From Dokdonella_A ginsengisoli (GTDB lineage Bacteria > Pseudomonadota > Gammaproteobacteria > Xanthomonadales > Rhodanobacteraceae), in NCBI RefSeq assembly GCF_042652785.1, contig NZ_JBHSHD010000010.1:806001-870000 (forward strand): a stretch of DNA of 64,000 bases, written 5' to 3'. The position numbers were made by a program, and so were the translations under genes. This document shows, one piece after another, positions 1 through 8,500 of the stretch (within the stretch, counting starts at the first letter, position 1; the number at the start of each line of letters is the position of its first letter). A model generated the notes under the pieces. The model did no database searches. It was not told the origin of the DNA and saw nothing but the letters and a program-made list of their open reading frames with translations.

Positions 1-257
1 ACCTGGAGATCGGCTGGATTCCGCACTTCGACGTCGAAGCCTACCTGCGCCTGCACTGCGTGGAGATCGAGCGGATCCGGCTCGACACCGACGACGAGCG
101 CGCCGGCGAAACCCTGCTCGACGCCGCGGCCGACATCGGCGCCGAGCTGCTGGTGATGGGTGCCTACGGCAGGACGCGCATCAGCGAGTGGGCGTTCGGC
201 GGCGCCACGCGCAAGGTGCTCGCCGATGCGACGATTCCCTTGTTCCTGCGGCACTGA
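1..257 (+). CDS. Universal stress protein, C-terminal end (5' truncated by window)
   Basis: The reading frame enters from the left edge (first full codon at base 3) and ends at TGA 255-257. The visible 84 residues end with the UspA nucleotide-binding signature: MGAYGRTR, nine residues on GG, then a final beta strand IPLFLR. Such proteins are cytoplasmic stress factors that bind ATP through a G-x2-G-x9-G motif, and the glycine spacing here fits that type. The GTG at base 60 is internal to the frame and is not taken as the start. The next gene begins 15 bases after the stop on the same strand. The family is well supported; the physiological role is not visible. Confidence 0.85.
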   Translation, partial: LEIGWIPHFDVEAYLRLHCVEIERIRLDTDDERAGETLLDAAADIGAELLVMGAYGRTRISEWAFGGATRKVLADATIPLFLRH

Positions 258-271
258 GGCGGGCCCGCGAC

Positions 272-1282
272 GTGTGGACGCAGCGGCTGGCGGTGCGGAT
301 CTTCGCCCGTGCCGCGCTGCTGCTGTTCGCGGCGGCGCCCGCCTGCGCCGCCGGAACCGGGCTTCGCCCGGGGCAGTACCTGTGGCATCCGCAAGTCGCG
401 CCGGAAGGGCCGCTGGTCGTCGTGGTCAGCCTCGACGAACAGCGCCTGTACGTCTACCGCAACGGCGTGGCGATCGGCTACAGCACGATCAGTTCCGGCC
501 GCCGCGGCCACGAGACGCCGAGCGGCGTCTTCACGATCCTGCAGAAGGACCGCGATCATCGTTCCAACCGCTACGACGACGCGCCAATGCCGTACATGGA
601 GCGGCTGACCTGGGATGGCGTGGCGATGCACGGCGGCACCCTGCCCGGCTATCCGGCCTCGCACGGCTGCGTGCGGCTGCCGCACGACTTCGCCGAGCGC
701 CTGTTCGCGATCACGCGCCGCGGCGACACGGTGGTGGTGGCGAGCGGCGCGGCCTCGCCGGTGGCGATCGTGCATCCATCGGTGCTCGCTCCGGTCACGC
801 CAAGCGGGCTGCCGGCCGACCTGCGCGATCGTGCCCACTCCGCCTGGGCCTGGGACGAATCGGCGGCCCCGCCGGGGCCGCTCAGCCTCGTCGTCAGCAC
901 GCCGGACCGGCGCGTCCACGTACTGCGCAGCGGCATCCGCATCGGCACTTCGCGCATCGACGTGGCCGAGGGGTTCGACTTCAGCGGCGCGGTGGTGTTC
1001 GTGCGGCTGCGCGAGGCCGGGACCACGGCTTCCGCGCTTGCCGCACCGCGCTGGGCGATGTACCGCCTGCGCGGCGAGGCGGCGCCGACGATGGACGAGC
1101 TGGCGGCGAAGCTGAAGGTTCCCGACGAATTCGCCGCGCGGGTCGAAGCGGCGCTGGCGCCCGGCACCAGCATCCTGGTCGTCGACCGCCCCGCGACCGG
1201 AATGGCCGATGCAGCAGGCGCCGCGCAGCCGGTGCTCGAATCCGAAACGGTGCGCGATGGTAAGCTGGATGTCTCGCGCTAG
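272..1282 (+). CDS. L,D-transpeptidase (YkuD), exported
   Basis: Exported peptidoglycan L,D-transpeptidase of 336 residues. I chose GTG 272 because it yields a clean signal peptide (hydrophobic ARAALLLFAAAPACAA) and does not overlap the preceding Usp gene; an upstream start at 188 would. The YkuD domain spans about residues 38-150 and carries the catalytic motif HGGTLPGYPASHGCVRLP, with Cys133 as the predicted nucleophile. A C-terminal part (about 190-320) looks like a second, degenerate copy of the fold (LSLVVSTPDRRVHVLRSG) without a catalytic Cys. These enzymes cross-link meso-diaminopimelate residues or attach lipoproteins to murein. A second L,D-transpeptidase of a different subfamily follows immediately, so the two may form a cell-wall pair. 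Confidence 0.85.
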   Translation: MWTQRLAVRIFARAALLLFAAAPACAAGTGLRPGQYLWHPQVAPEGPLVVVVSLDEQRLYVYRNGVAIGYSTISSGRRGHETPSGVFTILQKDRDHRSNRYDDAPMPYMERLTWDGVAMHGGTLPGYPASHGCVRLPHDFAERLFAITRRGDTVVVASGAASPVAIVHPSVLAPVTPSGLPADLRDRAHSAWAWDESAAPPGPLSLVVSTPDRRVHVLRSGIRIGTSRIDVAEGFDFSGAVVFVRLREAGTTASALAAPRWAMYRLRGEAAPTMDELAAKLKVPDEFAARVEAALAPGTSILVVDRPATGMADAAGAAQPVLESETVRDGKLDVSR

Positions 1283-1334
1283 CGCGCCGTTGCGTCGCGA
1301 ACGGCCGGCCTGGCGTTCGTTCGAGCTCATCACG

Positions 1335-2036
1335 ATGTGGATCCGTTTCGCCGTCCTGCGGCTCGCCTGGCTGCCGCTGTTGTCCTGGTCCGCTGCCGCA
1401 CCGGCGGCGACCACCGCACCGGAGGCTTCCGACCGTCTCGCCGCCACGCTCGCCGCCGCCGCACCATCGGCCGACCGCGAAGTGATCCGGCTCGCCACGC
1501 ACGCGCTCTCCTGCGTGCGCCGCCACGGCGGCGAGGACCGCGTGCTCGGCGTGATCGACTACTCGCGTCCCTCCACCGAGCAGCGGCTGTGGGTGTTCGA
1601 CCTGCAGCAGGAGAAGCTGCTGTTCCAGGAATGGGTCGCGCACGGACGCAACACCGGCGACAACTACGCCGAGCGCTTTTCCAATCGCCCCGGCAGCCTG
1701 ATGTCGAGCCTGGGCGGCTTCGAGGCGGCCGGCACCTACGTCGGCCAGAACGGCTACTCGCTGCGGCTGCAGGGACTGGAGCCGGGATTCAACGATCGCG
1801 CCTACGAGCGCGCCATCGTCATCCACGGAGCGCCGTACGTGAGCGAGGACCTGATCCGCACGCAGGGGCGGCTCGGACGCAGCTTCGGCTGTCCGGCCGT
1901 GCGGCCGCAGGTCGCCCGTCGCCTGATCGACACGCTGAACGAAAGCTCCTTCGTGTTCGCCTACTACCCGGACCCGCACTGGCTGTCGACCTCGCCGCTG
2001 CTGGGCGACTGCGGCGGCGCGAACGGACTGGAGTGA
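1335..2036 (+). CDS. Murein L,D-transpeptidase catalytic domain family protein (YkuD_2 type)
   Basis: This 233-residue exported protein starts at ATG 1335, where an N-terminal signal peptide (MWIRFAVLRLAWLPLLSWSA) becomes complete; in-frame upstream starts would overlap the previous gene. The body matches the YkuD_2 family: IHGAPYV supplies the conserved His and GRSFGCPAV the nucleophile, Cys186. It probably acts in the periplasm on peptidoglycan. It lies 52 bases after the first L,D-transpeptidase on the same strand and could be co-transcribed with it. The two proteins are different subfamilies, not recent duplicates. The substrate is not evident from sequence. Confidence 0.85.
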   Translation: MWIRFAVLRLAWLPLLSWSAAAPAATTAPEASDRLAATLAAAAPSADREVIRLATHALSCVRRHGGEDRVLGVIDYSRPSTEQRLWVFDLQQEKLLFQEWVAHGRNTGDNYAERFSNRPGSLMSSLGGFEAAGTYVGQNGYSLRLQGLEPGFNDRAYERAIVIHGAPYVSEDLIRTQGRLGRSFGCPAVRPQVARRLIDTLNESSFVFAYYPDPHWLSTSPLLGDCGGANGLE

Positions 2037-2055
2037 TTGGCTCCCTGCGCGGCGC

Positions 2056-2664
2056 CTAGCCCTGGTCGCGCGGCGCCGTCGCACCGAGCAGTTCGGCGTA
2101 GGCCCGCTCGAGATCCGCGCTGAGCTTGCTCAACAGATCGATGCGCCCCTGCAGCTGGCGCGCGATGTCGGCCTTGGTGTCGACCCGGGCCTTGCCCATG
2201 TCGGCGATCTGCTCCAGCACCAGCCACTGCATCTGCATGAACATCCCCTGCAGTTCATAGCAGCGCGAGACCTCGATGGTCCAGGCGTAGTCCGTCTCGC
2301 GCAGCGCCTGCGAGGACTGCGCGGTGCGCCATGCCGCCTCGGAGAGCAGCGCCAGCGGCACGTCGAAATGGGCGCTCTGTCCCTTCGCGGAGGAATCGTC
2401 CTTCGCCAGTTCGGCCAGGTAGGCCAGGTTGCGCGACATCGCCTCGCGGCTGCCGCCCAGCTCGGTGCGGTTGGTGCGCATCTCGGCGAGGATCGCCGCG
2501 CGCGCCGTGCGTGCGCGTTCAACGTCCTGGCCGTGCTCGTGCCACGCGTTGGCGCCGAGGGCGAGGAACAGGGCCAGCACCACCGAAGCGGCCTCGATGA
2601 GGATTTCCGGCAGCTTTTCGCGCAGGCGCAGGCGCAGCGGCGGTGCGGAGGAATCGGCAGGCAT
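2056..2664 (-). CDS. Single-pass membrane protein of unknown function
   Basis: A 202-residue protein with one transmembrane helix (about residues 19-41, core ASVVLALFLALGANAW) after a basic amphipathic N-terminus, followed by a mostly helical soluble part rich in Arg, Glu and Leu that could form a coiled coil. The helix-then-NxW pattern is common in uncharacterised proteobacterial membrane proteins. Start at ATG 2664; in-frame starts further upstream would add a low-complexity Arg/Pro stretch lying in the divergent spacer. It is convergent with the L,D-transpeptidase pair and divergent from the regulator at 2812, with 147 bases between. I do not recognise a function. Confidence 0.7.
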   Translation of the reverse strand: MPADSSAPPLRLRLREKLPEILIEAASVVLALFLALGANAWHEHGQDVERARTARAAILAEMRTNRTELGGSREAMSRNLAYLAELAKDDSSAKGQSAHFDVPLALLSEAAWRTAQSSQALRETDYAWTIEVSRCYELQGMFMQMQWLVLEQIADMGKARVDTKADIARQLQGRIDLLSKLSADLERAYAELLGATAPRDQG

Positions 2665-2811
2665 CGCGGTCTCACCCGGTTTCGGCAGTCGCGCAGCATA
2701 CGCCGCCGGCACGTCGGATGAGCGCCGCCTCGCCACGCCGGCGCAACCGGTCTCGCCGCCCCTGCCCGTCGCCGGTGGCAACGGCTACTATGCCTGCGTC
2801 GTTGTCGGGGA

Positions 2812-5214
2812 TTGCTGACGTCGGTGGCTGCGCTGGAGTATTCATTCGAGGGGTTTCGCGTCAAGGTTGCCGAGCGCGAACTCTGGTGTGGCGACGCGCT
2901 GCTGTCCGTCAACCGCTACATCTTCGACTGCATCGCCTACCTCATCGAGCACCGCGACCGCGCCGTCGGCCGCGACGAACTGGTGGCGGCGGTATGGGGC
3001 CGCGTCGAAGTCACCGACGGCCATCTCAACCAGATCATCGCCCGCGCCCGCCGCGTGCTGGACGACAACGCGCAGACGCAGCGCCTGATCCGCACCGTGC
3101 CCGGATTCGGCTACCGCTGGGTCGGCGAAGTCGACGCGCGGGAGACCAAGGCAGCGGAGGAGACCCCGGCCAGACCGCCGGCGCCCGCTGCCGTGCCGGC
3201 GTCCGCACCCGAGGCGGCAGAACCGCCCCCCGTCGCAAGCGAAGCGAACCGGCGCGCGCGGCCGCAGCGGCGCTGGGCATACGCCGCCGCCGCGCTGCTG
3301 GCCGCCGGCCTGGCCGCCTCGTGGATCGCCGCGCACCGTCCCGGCGGCGGCGCGCCGACGGCGGCTCCGGCCGGCGAGGCGCTGCTCGCGGACAAGGCCG
3401 TCATCGTGCTGCCGTTCGCGGTCGAGGCGTCCTCCGAATCGGGCTGGCTGGAACTGGGCGCGATGGATCTGGTCGCCGAGCGCCTGCGCGCGGCCGGCCT
3501 GCGCGTCTCGCCCAGCCGCACCGTGGTCACCGCCCTGCACGGCGCCGGCACCTCGGCCGACGCGCCCGACTACGCGAAGATCCGCGGCGTGCTCGGCGGC
3601 GACCTGATCGTGCAGGGCAAGGCCACGCGCACGGGCGAGGACTGGCGCGTCGAGCTGGCCGCCGCCAACACCGCCGGCGCCGAACGCCGCATCCAGGCGC
3701 GCGGCGGCGACGCGATCCGCACCGCCCGCGCGGCGGCCGACCTGCTGCTCGCCGCCACCGGGCACGAGCCGCCGCAGGACGCGCACGAGGCCGGCGACGA
3801 TGCGCTGCGCGAGCGCCTGCAGCAGGCGCAGGCGGCCACGCTGGCCAACGAGCTGCAGCTCGCGCGCAACATCCTGCTGGCCATTTCCGACGTGCCGCAC
3901 GCGCCGCCGCAGGTGCGCTTCCTGCTCGCCGACCTGGATTTCCGCAGCGGCAACTACGACCGCTCGGCCGAAGCGGTGCAGGCGCTGCTGGACGATCCGT
4001 CGATCGCGCCGGACGACGTCGATCGCGGCCGCGGGCTGATCCTGCGCGGCAACCTGAACTTCCGCCGCTCCGACTTCGCCAAGGCGGTCGCCGACTTCGA
4101 TGCGGCGGTGACCGTGCTCGACGGCGGCGCCGCGCCGCTGGACCTGTGCGACGCGCTGACCCGCCGCGGGCTGACGCGCGTGGCGCTGAACGACCCGGAC
4201 GGCGCGCTGGCCGACTACGGCCGCGCCTACCTGCTCGCCGAGCAGTCCGGCGACCGCCTGCGCGTGGCGCACATCGAGACCGGTTTCGGCCAGCTGCAGA
4301 TCGCGCGCCACCGCCTCGAGCTGGCGCTGCCCCATCTCAACGCGGCGATCGACCGCTACGAGGCGTTCGGCGTGGTCGAGCGCGTCGTCACCCTGCGCAG
4401 CGTGCTCATCGACGTCTACTCCGACCTGCTGCGCTGGGCCGACGTGCTTCCGCTGAGCGAGCGCCAGTGGCAGGCGCGCGACCGCATCGGCGATCCGGGC
4501 CTGACCCTGGTGGTGTTCAACCGCCAGGCGCGCGTGCTGATGAGCGTCGGGCGCTACCGCGAGGCGGCCGAGGTGGTGGCCGAGGCGCAGCGGCGCTTCC
4601 ACGACCTGCGTCCCGGCACCGTGCGCTACCTGTACGACGTACAGGCCGAACTCGCCTCGCGCTCGGGCCAGCCCGAACGCACGGTGACGGCAGTCGACGC
4701 CGCGCTGGAAACCTGGCCGCGCGATCCGTCGTTCGACCGCTACGCCTACCTGGTGCTGCTGCGCCAGCGCGCGCTGATCGCCGGCGGGCACGTCAAGCGC
4801 GAGCAGATCGAGGACTGGCTGCCGCCGGACGGCGACGGCATGTCCGCCGTGTTCCTGCTGGCGCGCGCCGAGTGGGCGGCGGAACAGAAGGCCGAGGCCG
4901 AGTCGGTGCGCGCCACGTTCGACCGCGCGCTGGCGAAGGCCGAGGACGTCGGGCTGCCGGTGCTGGTGTCGCTGGTGGCGCAGTCCTACGTCGACTGGCT
5001 GCTCGCCCACCAGCGCCGCGACAAGGCGGCCGAGCTGGCCGGGCGCGTCGCCGTGTGGGCCAACGACGACTACGAATCGGCGCTGATCCGGGTCAAGGTG
5101 TTCCACGCGCTCGGCAGCACCGACGCCTGGCGCCAGTCGCTCGGGCGCGCCCGCGAGCTGGCCGGCGAGCGCGTCGTTCCCGCCCGCCTGACCCTGCCGC
5201 CGGCGGTCGGCTGA
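2812..5214 (+). CDS. Membrane-anchored winged-helix regulator with TPR sensor domain
   Basis: A CadC/ToxR-like regulator of 800 residues. Residues 8-105 form an OmpR-type winged helix ending in IRTVPGFGYRW. A Pro/Ala-rich linker leads to one transmembrane helix at about 157-178. A TolB/CsgG-like segment (IVLPFAVEAS) follows, and the remaining 450 residues are TPR-like helical repeats expected in the periplasm. The best start is TTG 2812; GTG 2824 is the alternative. A paralogue with the same architecture and also a TTG start lies at 57973. Each paralogue sits just under 300 bases upstream of a very large secreted-protein gene on the same strand, which suggests a regulator/target pairing. Ligand unknown. 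Confidence 0.85.
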   Translation: MLTSVAALEYSFEGFRVKVAERELWCGDALLSVNRYIFDCIAYLIEHRDRAVGRDELVAAVWGRVEVTDGHLNQIIARARRVLDDNAQTQRLIRTVPGFGYRWVGEVDARETKAAEETPARPPAPAAVPASAPEAAEPPPVASEANRRARPQRRWAYAAAALLAAGLAASWIAAHRPGGGAPTAAPAGEALLADKAVIVLPFAVEASSESGWLELGAMDLVAERLRAAGLRVSPSRTVVTALHGAGTSADAPDYAKIRGVLGGDLIVQGKATRTGEDWRVELAAANTAGAERRIQARGGDAIRTARAAADLLLAATGHEPPQDAHEAGDDALRERLQQAQAATLANELQLARNILLAISDVPHAPPQVRFLLADLDFRSGNYDRSAEAVQALLDDPSIAPDDVDRGRGLILRGNLNFRRSDFAKAVADFDAAVTVLDGGAAPLDLCDALTRRGLTRVALNDPDGALADYGRAYLLAEQSGDRLRVAHIETGFGQLQIARHRLELALPHLNAAIDRYEAFGVVERVVTLRSVLIDVYSDLLRWADVLPLSERQWQARDRIGDPGLTLVVFNRQARVLMSVGRYREAAEVVAEAQRRFHDLRPGTVRYLYDVQAELASRSGQPERTVTAVDAALETWPRDPSFDRYAYLVLLRQRALIAGGHVKREQIEDWLPPDGDGMSAVFLLARAEWAAEQKAEAESVRATFDRALAKAEDVGLPVLVSLVAQSYVDWLLAHQRRDKAAELAGRVAVWANDDYESALIRVKVFHALGSTDAWRQSLGRARELAGERVVPARLTLPPAVG

Positions 5215-5353
5215 ACACCCGGCGCGCCCGGCCCGGCGTGCCGTCGCCGGGCTGACGCACGCCTGCTTCACCCTGCCCCATGCCTGCGAAGTTCCGCGCG
5301 GCCGCCCGCCGGACGGCGCCGGTCAGCGCGCGAAGCCGCCGGGACACCCGCCG

Positions 5354-5393
5354 TCATCGCCTGTCATCGCCTGTCATGTGCGTCACGTGCCTG
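5354..5393 (+). promoter_or_regulatory. Four phased TCA-starting direct repeats, candidate operator
   Basis: Between the regulator and the giant secreted-protein gene stand TCATCGCCTG (5354), TCATCGCCTG (5364), TCATGTGCG (5374) and TCACGTGCCTG (5383). The centre-to-centre spacing is 9-10 bases, one helical turn, which is how OmpR/PhoB-type winged helices usually bind tandem sites. The array ends about 115 bases before ATG 5507. The repeats are visible; the assignment to the regulator at 2812 is inference. Confidence 0.45.
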
Positions 5394-5506
5394 ACCCATA
5401 AAGGTTTTGCACAGTCCGTACAGCACCCTCCGAACCGGGTGGCTTCAGGTCCAGGGCCGCGTCGCCGGCCCCGGTGGCAGTGCCAGCAACTCCAACGAGA
5501 ACCCGA

Positions 5507-8500
5507 ATGAACGATTTCATCCACGACAACGACGCTGCGCCGGCGCCCCGCCGGGGCGGCGGAAGCGGCGGGCGCCGGTACGCCGGCTTCTGGTCGACGC
5601 TCGCCGCCCTGCTGCTGGCGACCACCTGCCTGGCGCTGGCCGGCCCGCGTGCGGCGCACGCGTTCGACCCGAACGCCGACAGCCACGTGTACGAAGCGCG
5701 CCCGTTTCCCGACGGCGGCGTGCTGATCTCCGGTGCGTTCACCTCGGTCGGCGGACAGCCGCGCAACCACTACGCCAGGCTCAAGCCGGACGGCAGCGTC
5801 GATACCGCCTTCCACAATGCCTCCGCCGTGCGCGACGTCATGGCGATCGCGGTGCAGCCCGACGGCAAGGCGCTGATCGGCGGCATGGGCGCGCAAGGCA
5901 ACGGCGGCCTGCTGCGCCTCAACGCCGACGGCACGGTGGACGGCGGTTTCGTCGACGCCGCCAGCGCCGGCACGCCGCTGATCCGCGCCATCGCGCTGCT
6001 GCCGGACGGCAAGATCCTGATCGCCGGCACGTTCAGCGTGATCGGCGGCCAGCCGCGCACCAATCTGGCCCGGCTCAATGCCAACGGCACGCTCGACGCC
6101 TCATTTGATGCGGGCACGCAGGCCGCGGCGACGCAGTTCGTCCAGGGCCTGGCGGTGCAGACCGACGGCCGCATCGTGGTTTCCGGCTACGGCATGCTGC
6201 TGCGCCTGCTGCCCGACGGCCAGCCCGATGCCGCCCAGCCGCTGCCGGCGGTGAATCCCGATTCGATGGTCTACGCGATCGAGCTGCAGCCCGACGGCAA
6301 GCTCCTCGTCGGCGGCGGCTACGGCCTGACGCTCGGCGGCGTCGATCGCGGCACCCTGGTGCGACTGAACGCCGACGGCAGCGTCGATGCGGGCTTCGCC
6401 CCCGACGCACGCGGTGACATCAATTCAATCGTCCGCGACGGCAGCGGCAACATCGTGATCGCCGGCAACGCCGGTTCCGCCGCCGGCGCCCTGCATCGCG
6501 GCCTGCTCCGGCTGACCTCGAGCGGCGCACTCGACCCGAACTTCCTGATCCCCGAAACGAACGCCACGCCGGTCTACGACGTGGCACTGCAGGCCGACGG
6601 CAAGCTCATCCTCGGCGCGCATTTCACGCAGATCAACGGCCTGACGCGCAACCACGTCGCGCGGCTGCATGCGGACGGCCGCCTCGACAACGGAGGCACC
6701 GCGCCGCTGTCGGTCACGCCGCGCGTCAGCGCCGGCGGCAGCGCCAGCCCGGCTGCGCCGCAGCCGGTCGGCGAAGGCGGCCGCGCCGAGTTCACGTTCA
6801 CACCCGATGCCGGCAACGCGCTGGCCTCCGTCTCCGGCTGCGGCGACGGACTGCGCAGCGGCAACGTCTACCGCACCGGCTGGGTCTACGCCGACTGCAC
6901 GGTGTCGGCCAGCTTCGTGCCCGAAGCCAACATGGTGTTCGAGCCGGCGGCCAACGCCAATGTCGAGTCGATCGAACTGCAGGCCGACGGCCGCATCCTG
7001 GCCGGCGGCTGGTTCACGCGCATCGGCGGCCTCGACCGCCTCAAGGTGGCGCGGCTGCGTCCGACCGACGGCGCCGCCGAAGCGGATTTCGCCGACGGCA
7101 CCGGCATCTACGAAAGCGGCAACACCGGTGGCTCGGTGGTCTACGCCATCGCCGCGCAGCCCGACGGCAAGGTCCTGTTCGGCGGCGAGAAGGGCGTGAC
7201 CCGCAACAACGCCGACGGCTCGCGCGACACCGCGTTCGCCGCCGCGCTGGGACCGGACGCGTTCGTGGAAAAGCTGCTCGTGCAGCCCGACGGCGGCATC
7301 CTGGTTTCCGGACGGCAGCTGCTCGCCAGCGCCTCCGTGTCCAACCTGGTGCGCCTGCATCCCGACGGTTCGCTCGACGCCGGCTTCAACGCCGATTTCG
7401 GCCTGGCCGAGGATCTCTTCATCTACGCGCTGGTGCTCGAGCCCGACGGCCGCATCGTGGTCGGCGGCGAAACGGTCGGCGGCGGCTTCCTCGGCCGCCT
7501 CGACACCGCCGGATCGCTGCAGACGATGTTCCCGGTCGCGGCGACGATCGCCGGCGTCTCCGCCCTGCAGCGCCTGGACGACGGCCGCTATCTGATCGGC
7601 TCGTTCGTGCGCATCGATTTCGGCGACGGCTCGCCGGTCGATTCGCAGCTGGTGCGCATGCTGCCCAGCGGCGCGCGCGACCCGACCTTCGCCGCCCGCG
7701 TCGACGGCGGCTACGGCGGCATCAAGAGCATCGCCGTGCAGCCCGACGGCGCGATCCTGATCGGCGGCGGCTTCCGCACCGTCGACGGCGTCGTGCGTCC
7801 GAACATGGCGCGCCTGCAGGCCAACGGCACTCTCGACGAGAGCTTCGATTCGCGCCCCAACACCTGGGTCAAGGACATCGCCGTGCAGGGCGACGGCAAG
7901 ATCGTCATCGCCGGCTACTTCAGCCAGATCTCCGGATTCCCGCGCCGCGGCATCGCGCGCCTGAAGAGCGACGGCCGCGTCGACGTCGACGCTTTCGTGG
8001 TCACTCCGCTGGCCGGCGCCAACGGCACGATCACGCCGAACACGCCGCAGGAAGCGCTGCCGGGCGAGCAGGTGCGGTTCACCATCGTGCCCGATCCGGG
8101 CTACGTGATCGGCGCGGTGACCGGCTGCGGCGGTTCGCTCGACGGGCTGGTCTACACCACCGGCACGGTCGGCGGCCACTGCACGGTCACCGTCGAGTTC
8201 CTGCTCGAGACGATCACCTACACGGTACTGCCGGCCGCCGGCGCCCACGGCAGCATCACGCCGGCGACGCCGCAGTCGGTGCTGTTCGCGCAGACCGCGA
8301 GCTTCGAACTCGCACCGGAGGCCGGCTACTACGTCGCCGGCGCGGAAGGTTGCGGCGGTGCGCTCGACGGCACCACCTACACCACCGGCCACGTGCTGGC
8401 CGACTGCTCGGTGATCGCGCGCTTCCACCAGCCCGCCGCGCTGACGGCCGGCTCCGGCACGCCGCAGAGCACGGCGGTCAACACCGGCTTCGGCACGCCG

